The notes under the pieces are model-generated. The model did not search any database. It saw only the letters and a program-made list of their open reading frames with translations, and was not told the origin of the DNA. The position numbers and the translations under genes are program-made. A stretch of 13,359 nucleotides of DNA, taken from an uncultured Lachnospiraceae bacterium. Lineage in GTDB: Bacteria; Bacillota_A; Clostridia; Lachnospirales; Lachnospiraceae. Shown piece after piece: positions 1 through 6,300 of the stretch; position 1 is the first letter of the stretch; every line of letters begins with the position of its first letter. The stretch is taken from contig CADBNG010000223.1 of the NCBI GenBank assembly GCA_902795985.1, forward strand, positions 1 to 13,359, given 5' to 3'.

Positions 1-230
1 ACTTCATGCCCTGGCTGGAACGCCGGCATAATAAACGTCAGGCGGAGGAAAATCAGACCCGGCTCCGGGAAAACGAAAAGGACGCCCAAACAGAGGCTCC
101 TGCGCCGGAAAATGAAACGGCAGCAATCCCGGACGCGCCGGCTCCCGACAGCAATCCGGACTCTGTCTCTGCCGGAGATTCTCCGGACGCCGATACAGAA
201 GCGCCTTCCGAAAAAGGAGAAAATCAGTGA
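1..230 (+). CDS. C-terminal tail of a truncated gene (unknown product)
   Basis: This reading frame is open at the left edge and stops at 228-230, so only about 76 C-terminal residues are visible; the ATG at 6 is probably internal. It begins with FMPWLERRHNKRQAEE, which could be the end of a hydrophobic segment followed by a basic stop-transfer stretch. The rest is a low-complexity tail rich in Glu, Asp, Pro, Ala and Ser, with repeated PAPE, PAPD and PDAD-like units, and is expected to be disordered. The stop overlaps the GTG start of the next gene (GTGA), so the two are probably translationally coupled. No function can be assigned; a cytoplasmic tail of a membrane protein is a guess from the WLERRHNKR stretch. 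Confidence 0.6.
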   Translation, partial: FMPWLERRHNKRQAEENQTRLRENEKDAQTEAPAPENETAAIPDAPAPDSNPDSVSAGDSPDADTEAPSEKGENQ

Positions 231-1228
231 TCAACAGCATTAATTTCCCCCTGGATGCCTGGTACCGGGATCAGGCCGGCGGATGGGACCGGCTCCGCAG
301 AAAAGTGCAGAAAACCGGCTGTGACGGCATCGAAGCCATCTGGACCGGGGAGGAAATCCCGGAGGATTTTCCGAAGGATCTCCTGACCGGCTACCATCTG
401 ACCTATTTTCCGGAATGGATTGATTTCTACCGCGGCGATATGGAAAGAGTCCGCGCCCATTTCCCGCTGGATGAAAATCTCACGCTGGCGTTCGGCGGTA
501 CGGAACCGGAAAACATTCTGAAGATCTATCAGAAAGATTTCGCCCGCGCCCTGCGGCTGGATCCGGCCTATATGGTCTTCCATGTTTCCGAAGTCTCGAA
601 TGAGGAATGCTTTACCTACCGCTGGCTGCATTCCGATGAAGACGTGATCGACGCGTCGGTCGAGATCATCAATGAGCTCTTAAAAGACGCCGAACCGACC
701 TTTGATTTCCTGGTGGAAAACCAGTGGTGGCCCGGCTTCACTTTCACGGATCCGAAAAAAACCGAGCGGCTTCTTTCCGGCATCCGCTATCCCCGCACCG
801 GAATCCTGCTGGACACCGGACATCTGATGAACACCAACCGGTACCTCCGCAGTCAGAAGGAAGGCATCCATTATGTTATGGAGATGCTGGACCGGCACGG
901 TTCTTTATCCGAACGGATCCGGGGCATGCACTTCCATCAGAGCGTCAGCGGCAGCTATACCCGCAAGAACGTCGGTTTCCTTCCGGATGATTATCCCGAT
1001 GAATACCTGGCACAGCTGAACCGCACCTACAAACACATCCTCCATGTGGACCTGCATCATCCCTGGACCGACACCGACTGCGTTCAGCTGCTGGAACGAA
1101 TCCGGCCCGAATACCTGACCCATGAGATGAGCGGCGGCGGCAGTGAAGCCGTATACGGCCGCGTCAGCCGCCAGATCAGTACGATCCGGCGGGGATACGC
1201 GCAACTGGGGAAAGAATCCCCCGTTTGA
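227..1228 (+). CDS. Sugar phosphate isomerase/epimerase-like TIM-barrel protein
   Basis: A 333-residue protein with the features of the xylose-isomerase-like TIM barrel (AP endonuclease 2 / sugar isomerase-epimerase superfamily). Metal-binding-type residues sit at strand ends: Glu164 in FLVENQWW, Asp196 and His199 in LLDTGHL, His235 and His237 in GMHFHQS, His273, Asp275 and His277 in HVDLHH, and Glu300 in YLTHE. Members isomerise or epimerise sugars, inositols or related polyols, or cleave abasic DNA; this sequence does not reveal the substrate. The length suits a single barrel with no signal peptide, so it is probably cytoplasmic. The GTG start overlaps the preceding stop and has AAGGAG at 214-219, 7 bases upstream. 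It is convergent with trpA, 46 bases away. Superfamily assignment is firm; exact function unknown. Confidence 0.85.
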   Translation: MINSINFPLDAWYRDQAGGWDRLRRKVQKTGCDGIEAIWTGEEIPEDFPKDLLTGYHLTYFPEWIDFYRGDMERVRAHFPLDENLTLAFGGTEPENILKIYQKDFARALRLDPAYMVFHVSEVSNEECFTYRWLHSDEDVIDASVEIINELLKDAEPTFDFLVENQWWPGFTFTDPKKTERLLSGIRYPRTGILLDTGHLMNTNRYLRSQKEGIHYVMEMLDRHGSLSERIRGMHFHQSVSGSYTRKNVGFLPDDYPDEYLAQLNRTYKHILHVDLHHPWTDTDCVQLLERIRPEYLTHEMSGGGSEAVYGRVSRQISTIRRGYAQLGKESPV

Positions 1229-1274
1229 CGGCAGCCGGCATGGACAGGGGGGACGTTTCCCTTGTTCAAAGAAT

Positions 1275-2054
1275 TCACCCGGCACGCAAAACCGCTTCCT
1301 TCATGCTTTTCACAAAAGCTCCCACTTCTTCGGGAGCTTTTTTCTTATATTTTTCCATGCGCCGGACAATGGCCGAGCCGACAATCACTCCGTCGGCCTT
1401 CGCCGCCATCCGATGGGCCATTTCCGGGTCAGAGATGCCGAAGCCGATGGCAACGGGCACGTTTGTGTTCTCCCGGATCACGGAAACAATGGAATCCAGG
1501 TCTGTGGTGATTTCACTGCGCATTCCGGTTACCCCGAGGCTGGATACCAGATAGATAAAGCCTTCCGCGTCCCGCGCGATCATGGCGATCCGGTCGTCGG
1601 AGGTCGGCGCGATCAGGGAAATCAGGGCCACACCGCTTTTCCGGCAGGCGGGAAGGAAATCGTTTTTCTCCTCATAGGGCAGGTCCGGAAGGATCAGCCC
1701 GTCGATTCCGGATTCCGCGCAGCTTTCCAGAAAACGATCGGTCCCGTAGGAAAACACCACGTTCGCGTAGGTCATAAACGCCAGCGGAATATCCGTTTCC
1801 TTCCGGAGCTCCCGGACAAGATCAAAGATTTTGTCGGTTGTGACGCCCCCGTTAAGCGCCCGCAGGTTCGCTTCCTGAATGACCGGGCCTTCCGCCGTGG
1901 GATCCGAAAACGGGATGCCCAGTTCTATCAGGTCCGCTCCGTTTTCCGCTGCCGCAAGAACGGCTTTTTTCGTCGTCTCAAGATCCGGATCCCCGCAGGT
2001 GATGAAAGGAATGAAGGCCTTCCCGTTCGCAAACACACGATCCATTCTGTTCAT
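1275..2054 (-). CDS. trpA: Tryptophan synthase alpha chain
   Basis: A 259-residue TIM-barrel protein that cleaves indole-3-glycerol phosphate to indole and glyceraldehyde 3-phosphate, passing indole to TrpB. Family signatures are in order: FIPFITCGDPD at 14-24, LIELGIPFSDP at 42-52 with catalytic Glu44, LPDLPYEE, YLVSSLGVTG, IGFGISDPE, and the phosphate-site GVIVGSAIV. The second catalytic acid (Asp60 in E. coli) is Glu55 here, in PTAEGPVIQ, a conservative change. The start is the ATG at 2054 with AGGAG 6 bases upstream (2061-2065); a longer frame to 2195 would run into trpB and has no family homology. It is last in the operon, 61 bases after trpB, under T-box control from the far upstream leader. 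No obvious terminator follows it on its own strand. Confidence 0.97.
   Translation of the reverse strand: MNRMDRVFANGKAFIPFITCGDPDLETTKKAVLAAAENGADLIELGIPFSDPTAEGPVIQEANLRALNGGVTTDKIFDLVRELRKETDIPLAFMTYANVVFSYGTDRFLESCAESGIDGLILPDLPYEEKNDFLPACRKSGVALISLIAPTSDDRIAMIARDAEGFIYLVSSLGVTGMRSEITTDLDSIVSVIRENTNVPVAIGFGISDPEMAHRMAAKADGVIVGSAIVRRMEKYKKKAPEEVGAFVKSMKEAVLRAG
1314..1343 (+). terminator. Intrinsic terminator for the plus-strand genes, inside trpA
   Basis: Perfect 10-bp inverted repeat, AAAAGCTCCC (1314-1323) and GGGAGCTTTT (1332-1341), with an 8-base loop and a run of six T (1338-1343) on the plus strand. It lies about 85 bases after the isomerase stop at 1228, as expected for a rho-independent terminator. 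It is antisense to codons near the 3' end of trpA. On the minus strand only four T follow the stem, so termination of trp transcription there should be weaker. Confidence 0.75.
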
Positions 2055-2115
2055 AATACTCTCCTGTCTGCCGTCCTCTTCCGATTCCGGCGCTGTCTTT
2101 TCAAACCGGTACTCT

Positions 2116-3300
2116 TTATTCCGAAAGGTCCTCGCCCCGATACCTCGCGATGGCGGCGCAGTCCTTGTCGCCGCGGCCGGAAAGGGTAATGACAATGATC
2201 CGGTCCCTGTCCATCTCCGGGGCGATCTTCATAACGTGCGCAACCGCATGGGCCGATTCGATCGCCGGAATCACGCCTTCCGTACGGGAAAGATACTCAA
2301 ACGCCTCCACCGCCTCTTCATCCGTGACCGGGACATATTCCGCCCGTCCGATATCATGCAGATACGCATGTTCCGGCCCGATACCCGGATAATCCAGTCC
2401 GGCGGAAATGGAATAAACCGGGGCGATCTGTCCGAATTCGTCCTGACAGAAATAGGAACGCATGCCGTGGAAGATTCCTTCCCGGCCGGTCGCAATGGTC
2501 GCCGCCGTTTCAAACGTATCCACGCCCCGTCCGGCCGCCTCGCAGCCGATCAGGCGGACCTGCTTTTCTCCGATAAAATGATAGAAGGACCCGATGGCAT
2601 TGGAACCGCCGCCCACACAGGCCGCGACCACGTCCGGAAGGCGCCCTTCCTTCTCCAGCATCTGTTCTTTGATTTCCCGGGAGATCACCGCCTGGAAAAA
2701 CCGAACAATCGTCGGGAAAGGATGCGGCCCCATGACGGATCCCAGGCAGTAATGCGTATCGCTGATGCGGGTCGTCCACTCCCGCATGGCCTCCGATACC
2801 GCGTCCTTCAGGGTACCTGTGCCTGTTTTGACCGGGATGACGTCGGCCCCGAGAAGCCGCATGCGGTAGACGTTAAGCGCCTGTCGCTTTGTGTCTTCTT
2901 CCCCCATGAAAACCACGCATTCCATGCCGAACAGCGCCGCGGCGGTGGCCGTTGCCACACCGTGCTGTCCCGCGCCGGTTTCGGCGATCAGACGGGTCTT
3001 TCCCATCTTTTTCGCCAGAAGGGCCTGACCCAGAACGTTGTTGATTTTATGGGCGCCCGTATGATTCAGGTCTTCCCTTTTCAGATAGATTTTCGCCCCT
3101 CCCAGATCCCGGGTCATTTTCCTGGCGTAATACAGCCGGGAGGGGCGGTTCGCGTATTCATTGAACAGTTCTGTCAGTTCCCGGTTGAATTCCGGTTCGT
3201 CCTTATAATAATCATAGGCTTTCTCCAGCTCGATCACCGCATTCATCAGGGTCTCGGGGATGTACTGCCCGCCATGTTTTCCGAATCTTCCCTTTGCCAT
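2116..3300 (-). CDS. trpB: Tryptophan synthase beta chain
   Basis: A 394-residue PLP enzyme, full family length, that condenses indole from TrpA with L-serine to give tryptophan. The PLP lysine is Lys85 in [11 protein letters not shown]; the catalytic Glu of AETGAGQHG is Glu107; the phosphate-binding loop GGGSNAIGS and the C-terminal SGRGDKD are present. The N-terminal [16 protein letters not shown] is typical of the TrpB1 type that pairs with TrpA, which agrees with trpA lying immediately downstream. A GAGGTG-type ribosome binding site precedes the ATG at 3300. It is separated from trpC-trpF by 57 bases. Nothing abnormal was seen in the active site. Confidence 0.98.
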   Translation of the reverse strand: MAKGRFGKHGGQYIPETLMNAVIELEKAYDYYKDEPEFNRELTELFNEYANRPSRLYYARKMTRDLGGAKIYLKREDLNHTGAHKINNVLGQALLAKKMGKTRLIAETGAGQHGVATATAAALFGMECVVFMGEEDTKRQALNVYRMRLLGADVIPVKTGTGTLKDAVSEAMREWTTRISDTHYCLGSVMGPHPFPTIVRFFQAVISREIKEQMLEKEGRLPDVVAACVGGGSNAIGSFYHFIGEKQVRLIGCEAAGRGVDTFETAATIATGREGIFHGMRSYFCQDEFGQIAPVYSISAGLDYPGIGPEHAYLHDIGRAEYVPVTDEEAVEAFEYLSRTEGVIPAIESAHAVAHVMKIAPEMDRDRIIVITLSGRGDKDCAAIARYRGEDLSE

Positions 3301-3357
3301 TTTTATGCACCTCTGCCGCCCTACGGACTCCGGCGGTCTTTCTTTTATCTTTTTGTT

Positions 3358-4731
3358 TTATGCCCCGACCGCTGCCATAGCCGCAGTCAGGATCCGGATC
3401 TTTTCCGGGGATTTTCTGCCCGGGGCGTCTTCAACGCCCGTCATCACATCGACCAGGTCCGGCGAGAACAGGTTCATCGCGTTTCTGACATTCTCTGAAG
3501 TGATTCCGCCGCCGATGAAGATTCCTTTTCCTTCCGCCCAGGCCGCAGCGCTTCCCGCTTCCGCGGCGATGGAGAAAATACTGCCTCCGCCGGCCGCGGC
3601 ATTCTCTCCGTCCCGGCTGTCGAACAGGAGGGCATCAACGGTACTGCCGACAAGTTCTTTTGCTATCCTTAGAAATTCCGCTGTCCCGAACATCTCCCGA
3701 CAGACCGCCGGGTCTTTCGGAATGCTCCGGATCACGCGGATTCCCTCCTCCTGCAAAGCCTTTGCCGTCCGGATCGTTTCCTCCAGTGTTTCCTTATAAT
3801 GCAGCTGAATCCAGTCAGGCCTCAGTTTCCTTGCCAGCTGAAGAACCTTTTCGGTCGGGCCTCCTGTTACGACACAGGTCTGCGTCTTTCCCCGCACACT
3901 GCCGATCAGTTCTTCTGCCGTCCCGGGAAGGATATTCCAGGGGACCGGTACGGGATAATCCACCACAAATCCGGTGATATCCGTATGGAAGGCCGCGCAA
4001 AGCAGCGCATCCTGCGGATTCATCACGCCGCAGATTTTCAGCCCGGCCCTGCGGGAAAGGGAATGAAACGTCACCGCCGGATCCTCTCCTTTCAGGATCG
4101 CGGTACCGATCAGGGCGGCGTCCGCGCCGGCCTTCACGGCCCTCCGCACGTCCCGGCCGTCCTTCAGGCCGCTTTCCACCACAAGAAATGCCTGCGGCGC
4201 CTTCTCCAGCAGCCCTGCCGCGTGGGAAACATCTCCGTCATCCCGTTCCAGCTTCAGAATGTCCCGGTTGTTGATTCCCACCAGCGGCGCGCTGAGTGCC
4301 TCTGCCATCGCCAGCTCCTGTTCGGTATGGGTCTCCACAAAAGGCATCAGAGTCCGTGCCCGCGCGGCATGATACAGTCGGGTCAGCTTCTCCTCTCCCA
4401 GACAGGAATACATCAGAAGAACGGCGGAAGCCCCGGCGGCAGAAGTTTCGTCCAGATCCTCCTCCGTTTCAATAAAGTCTTTCCGAAGGACCGGGATCTT
4501 CACGGCTTCGCAGACTTTCCTCAGCATTTCCACAGATCCGCGGAACTCCTTTTCCTCCGTTACCACGGAAAGGGCCGCTGCGCCGGCTTTTTCCAGCGTC
4601 CGGGCAAGATGAACCGGATCCCGCCCGTTCATCAGCTCTCCGTCTTTCGGGGAATAGCACTTCAGGTCCGGGATGACCGGGATCGCCCCGGACCGTTTTT
4701 TCTCCTGTAATGCCCTCAGAAAATCCTGCAT
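3358..4731 (-). CDS. trpCF: Indole-3-glycerol phosphate synthase / phosphoribosylanthranilate isomerase fusion
   Basis: A 457-residue bifunctional protein. Residues 1 to about 225 are a TrpC barrel (CdRP to indole-3-glycerol phosphate): Lys24 in DLKCYSPKDG, Lys84 in VLRKDFI, Glu133 in FVETHT, Asn154 and Arg156 in GINNRD, and Glu186-Ser187 in VESG. Residues about 230-457 are a TrpF barrel (PRA to CdRP): Cys234 in KICG, Asp371 in LLFDSRDG, FIGGGITSENV and DVMTGVEDAPG. Two signatures are unusual: Asp22 replaces the usual catalytic Glu of TrpC, and the TrpF loop reads DYPVPVPWN rather than the common S-P-R-x-V type. The barrels run C-then-F as in E. coli, but fusion alone does not imply relatedness. 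I chose the ATG at 4731, not the GTG at 4737, because AGGAG (4739-4743) is 7 bases from the ATG but 1 from the GTG. Confidence 0.93.
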   Translation of the reverse strand: MQDFLRALQEKKRSGAIPVIPDLKCYSPKDGELMNGRDPVHLARTLEKAGAAALSVVTEEKEFRGSVEMLRKVCEAVKIPVLRKDFIETEEDLDETSAAGASAVLLMYSCLGEEKLTRLYHAARARTLMPFVETHTEQELAMAEALSAPLVGINNRDILKLERDDGDVSHAAGLLEKAPQAFLVVESGLKDGRDVRRAVKAGADAALIGTAILKGEDPAVTFHSLSRRAGLKICGVMNPQDALLCAAFHTDITGFVVDYPVPVPWNILPGTAEELIGSVRGKTQTCVVTGGPTEKVLQLARKLRPDWIQLHYKETLEETIRTAKALQEEGIRVIRSIPKDPAVCREMFGTAEFLRIAKELVGSTVDALLFDSRDGENAAAGGGSIFSIAAEAGSAAAWAEGKGIFIGGGITSENVRNAMNLFSPDLVDVMTGVEDAPGRKSPEKIRILTAAMAAVGA

Positions 4732-4738
4732 TTTCACA

Positions 4739-4743
4739 CTCCT
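4739..4743 (-). promoter_or_regulatory. Ribosome binding site that decides the trpC-trpF start
   Basis: AGGAG on the minus strand, 7 bases before the ATG at 4731 and only 1 base before the in-frame GTG at 4737. Normal spacing favours the ATG, making the protein two residues shorter than the longest frame. Confidence 0.7.
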
Positions 4744-4794
4744 GCCTTCCGCATTCCGCGGCTTTTTTTCTGTCTGCCATGCGGGCCGAAAGGA

Positions 4795-5823
4795 TTACTT
4801 TCCGGCAAAGGCATTGGATTCCTTTACCAGTTCCTCCAGCTTGGCGGCCGCTTTTCCGCTGTCGATGATCTGCGCCACCTTCGCGATGCCGTCCGCGAAG
4901 CTCTCCGCCTTATCCCCGATGATCAGGGCTCCTGCCGCGTTCAGCAGCACGGCATCCCTGCGGGCATCCGTTATCGAACCGTCGAAGACGCCGCGGATCG
5001 TGGCCGCGTTTTCCGCCGGCGTGCCGGTTTTGATCTCTTCCAGAGTGCAGCGGTTCAGACCGAAATCTTCGGGAGCGATTTCATATTCCGAAAGCCCTCC
5101 GTCCTTCAGCTCCAGAATCCGGGTTTTTCCCAGCAGGGAAATCTCGTCCAGCCCGTCCAGTCCGTGAACAAACATGGCGCGGGTATAGCCGATCTCCTTC
5201 GCCACGGTCGCCACCTGCTGCAGCAGTTCGGGTTTGTACACGCCCAGCAGATGCCGGGGCGCAAAGGCCGGATTAATGAGCGGTCCGATGATGGTGTAAA
5301 AGATGGTTTTGATGCCCAGCGCGGCCTCCGGCGCCAGGACTTTTCCCATGACCGGATGGAACAACGGGGCATAGATAAAGGAAATGTTGATGTTTTCGAT
5401 CAGTTCCGCCGCCTGCTCCGGGGTGAGATCGATATTCACGCCCAGCGCTTCCAGAACATCCGCGCTGCCGGAGAGGCTGGAGATGGAACGGCTGCCGTGC
5501 TTGGCGACGGGAATGCCCGCTGCCGCCGCAATCAGCGCCGTTGCCGTTGAAATATTGTAAGTGGAAAGCCCGCCGCCCGTTCCGCAGGTATCCATGGTCT
5601 CCGCAGCGGTCTTCGGGCAGATGGGAATACAGTTTTCCCTCATCGCTTTTGCGATATAAGCGGTTTCCTCCAGGGTCGTCCCTTTCATGACAAGGGCCAC
5701 CAGGAAACCGGAGATCTGTCCTTCGGTCAGCCGGTCTTCCCGGATATCGGTGATGATTTCCAGAACTTCTTCTTCATTGATGTCGATGCCATTGGTCAGT
5801 TTCGCCAGAATGTCTTTGTACAT
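4795..5823 (-). CDS. trpD: Anthranilate phosphoribosyltransferase
   Basis: A 342-residue enzyme that joins anthranilate to PRPP, giving phosphoribosylanthranilate. Signatures: the N-terminal helical domain with EGQISGFLVAL, the PRPP-binding DTCGTGG (78-84), NISTATA (90-96), KHGSRSISSLSGSADVLEALG (108-128), the anthranilate-side HPVMGKVL, and the Mg-binding DGLDEIS with Asp226-Glu227. The loop after GTGG is GLST, one residue shorter than the usual DGxxT and lacking its Asp. The start is the ATG at 5823 with AGGAG 8 bases upstream (5832-5836); the frame extends to 6030, but that extension is T-box leader RNA, not protein. There is no TrpG glutaminase domain fused to it. It is the first gene of the operon, 101 bases after the leader terminator. 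Confidence 0.96.
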   Translation of the reverse strand: MYKDILAKLTNGIDINEEEVLEIITDIREDRLTEGQISGFLVALVMKGTTLEETAYIAKAMRENCIPICPKTAAETMDTCGTGGGLSTYNISTATALIAAAAGIPVAKHGSRSISSLSGSADVLEALGVNIDLTPEQAAELIENINISFIYAPLFHPVMGKVLAPEAALGIKTIFYTIIGPLINPAFAPRHLLGVYKPELLQQVATVAKEIGYTRAMFVHGLDGLDEISLLGKTRILELKDGGLSEYEIAPEDFGLNRCTLEEIKTGTPAENAATIRGVFDGSITDARRDAVLLNAAGALIIGDKAESFADGIAKVAQIIDSGKAAAKLEELVKESNAFAGK

Positions 5824-5924
5824 GATGTTTTCTCCTTTCCGTATCTTCATTCTGTTCGCTGTACCGTTTCGTTTACGGGCCGATACAGCAGCTCTGAGTC
5901 CTGGGGAAAGGAGTTTTATGAATA

Positions 5925-5962
5925 CAAAAACGCCCTGTCCCACAATTTGCTGGGACAGGGCG
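5925..5962 (-). terminator. T-box leader terminator upstream of trpD
   Basis: On the minus strand, CGCCCTGTCCCA pairs perfectly (12 bp) with TGGGACAGGGCG (arms 5951-5962 and 5931-5942) around an 8-base loop, followed by TTTTTG. The 5' arm starts with CGCCCTG, the segment expected to pair with the T-box GGG in the alternative antiterminator, so the two folds exclude each other. Uncharged tRNA-Trp should favour the antiterminator and allow trp transcription. Confidence 0.92.
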
Positions 5963-6195
5963 ATAGAAACAATCGTCCTGCGGTGCCACCCGGCTTGGTA
6001 CAGTCGTACCCACTCAGCGCGTACCATCATACGCCGGCATTTGATTACGGAGCGCCCTACTCCGTCTCACATACTGAGCTCTCGCTGTTCTGCTCGCCCT
6101 CAGAAGTCCATTCGATCCTGTGTTTCCATCCGCGATCCCACCATCCGCGGCTCTCTCCTTAGGCAGGGACAGGATTTACTACTCTTCCTCAACGG
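5925..6195 (-). promoter_or_regulatory. Tryptophan-specific T-box riboswitch leader
   Basis: A transcription-attenuating leader that senses uncharged tRNA-Trp. The T-box core GGGTGGCACCGC is at 5980-5991. Stem I can be traced: the AGTA side of the specifier loop, an upper helix ATCCTGT/ACAGGAT, a GAGAG bulge region, and a distal hairpin CCGCG/CGCGG enclosing GATGGTG. A lower helix GAAG/CTTC closes the specifier loop, which contains GAATGGAC. The specifier TGG (6108-6110) is the only Trp codon. The bulge TGGC would pair with a tRNA ending GCCA, i.e. discriminator G, which is the tRNA-Trp discriminator in bacteria. An additional hairpin ACGGAG/CTCCGT lies between stem I and the T-box. Together with the promoter it fills the 477-base gap between trpD and the MFS gene. 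Confidence 0.95.
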
Positions 6196-6203
6196 TTTGT
6201 GCC

Positions 6204-6232
6204 AGTTTACCACGGCAAAGCGTAAAAGACAA
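6204..6232 (-). promoter_or_regulatory. Predicted sigma-A promoter of the trp operon
   Basis: Minus-strand -35 TTGTCT (6227-6232) and -10 TAAACT (6204-6209) with exactly 17 bases between, each matching consensus at 4 of 6 positions. The expected start near 6197 is just before the 5' strand of T-box stem I, which supports the call. It follows an A/T-rich stretch (6236-6255) that could act as an UP-like element. Confidence 0.7.
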
Positions 6233-6261
6233 GGGTTTTTTAAAAAATTTTCACTGAAAAC

Positions 6262-6283
6262 TAACAAAACGGGTTAACACCCG
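6262..6283 (-). terminator. Weak intrinsic terminator after the MFS gene
   Basis: Minus strand CGGGT, loop GTTA, ACCCG (6270-6283) followed by TTTTGTT. The stem is only 5 bp, so efficiency is doubtful, but its place 18 bases after the MFS stop and before the trp promoter suits a transcription-unit boundary. Confidence 0.45.
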
Positions 6284-6300
6284 GCTTCGCCCGCGCAGTA

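Noticed and set aside
1205..1232. TGGGG/CCCC hairpin at the end of the isomerase gene
   Set aside because: Short stem inside the coding end with no T-run; the better terminator is at 1314-1343.
2055..2195. N-terminal extension of TrpA overlapping trpB
   Set aside because: It would overlap trpB by 80 bases with unrelated sequence, while the ATG at 2054 has AGGAG at proper spacing and the normal TrpA beginning.
1879..3498. Long plus-strand open frame (539 codons) across trpA-trpB-trpC
   Set aside because: Runs antisense through three unmistakable trp genes and their gaps; composition is Arg/His/Phe rich, as shadows are.
5824..6030. N-terminal extension of TrpD
   Set aside because: The extra codons are the T-box core and terminator; the ATG at 5823 has a good ribosome site and matches the family N-terminus.
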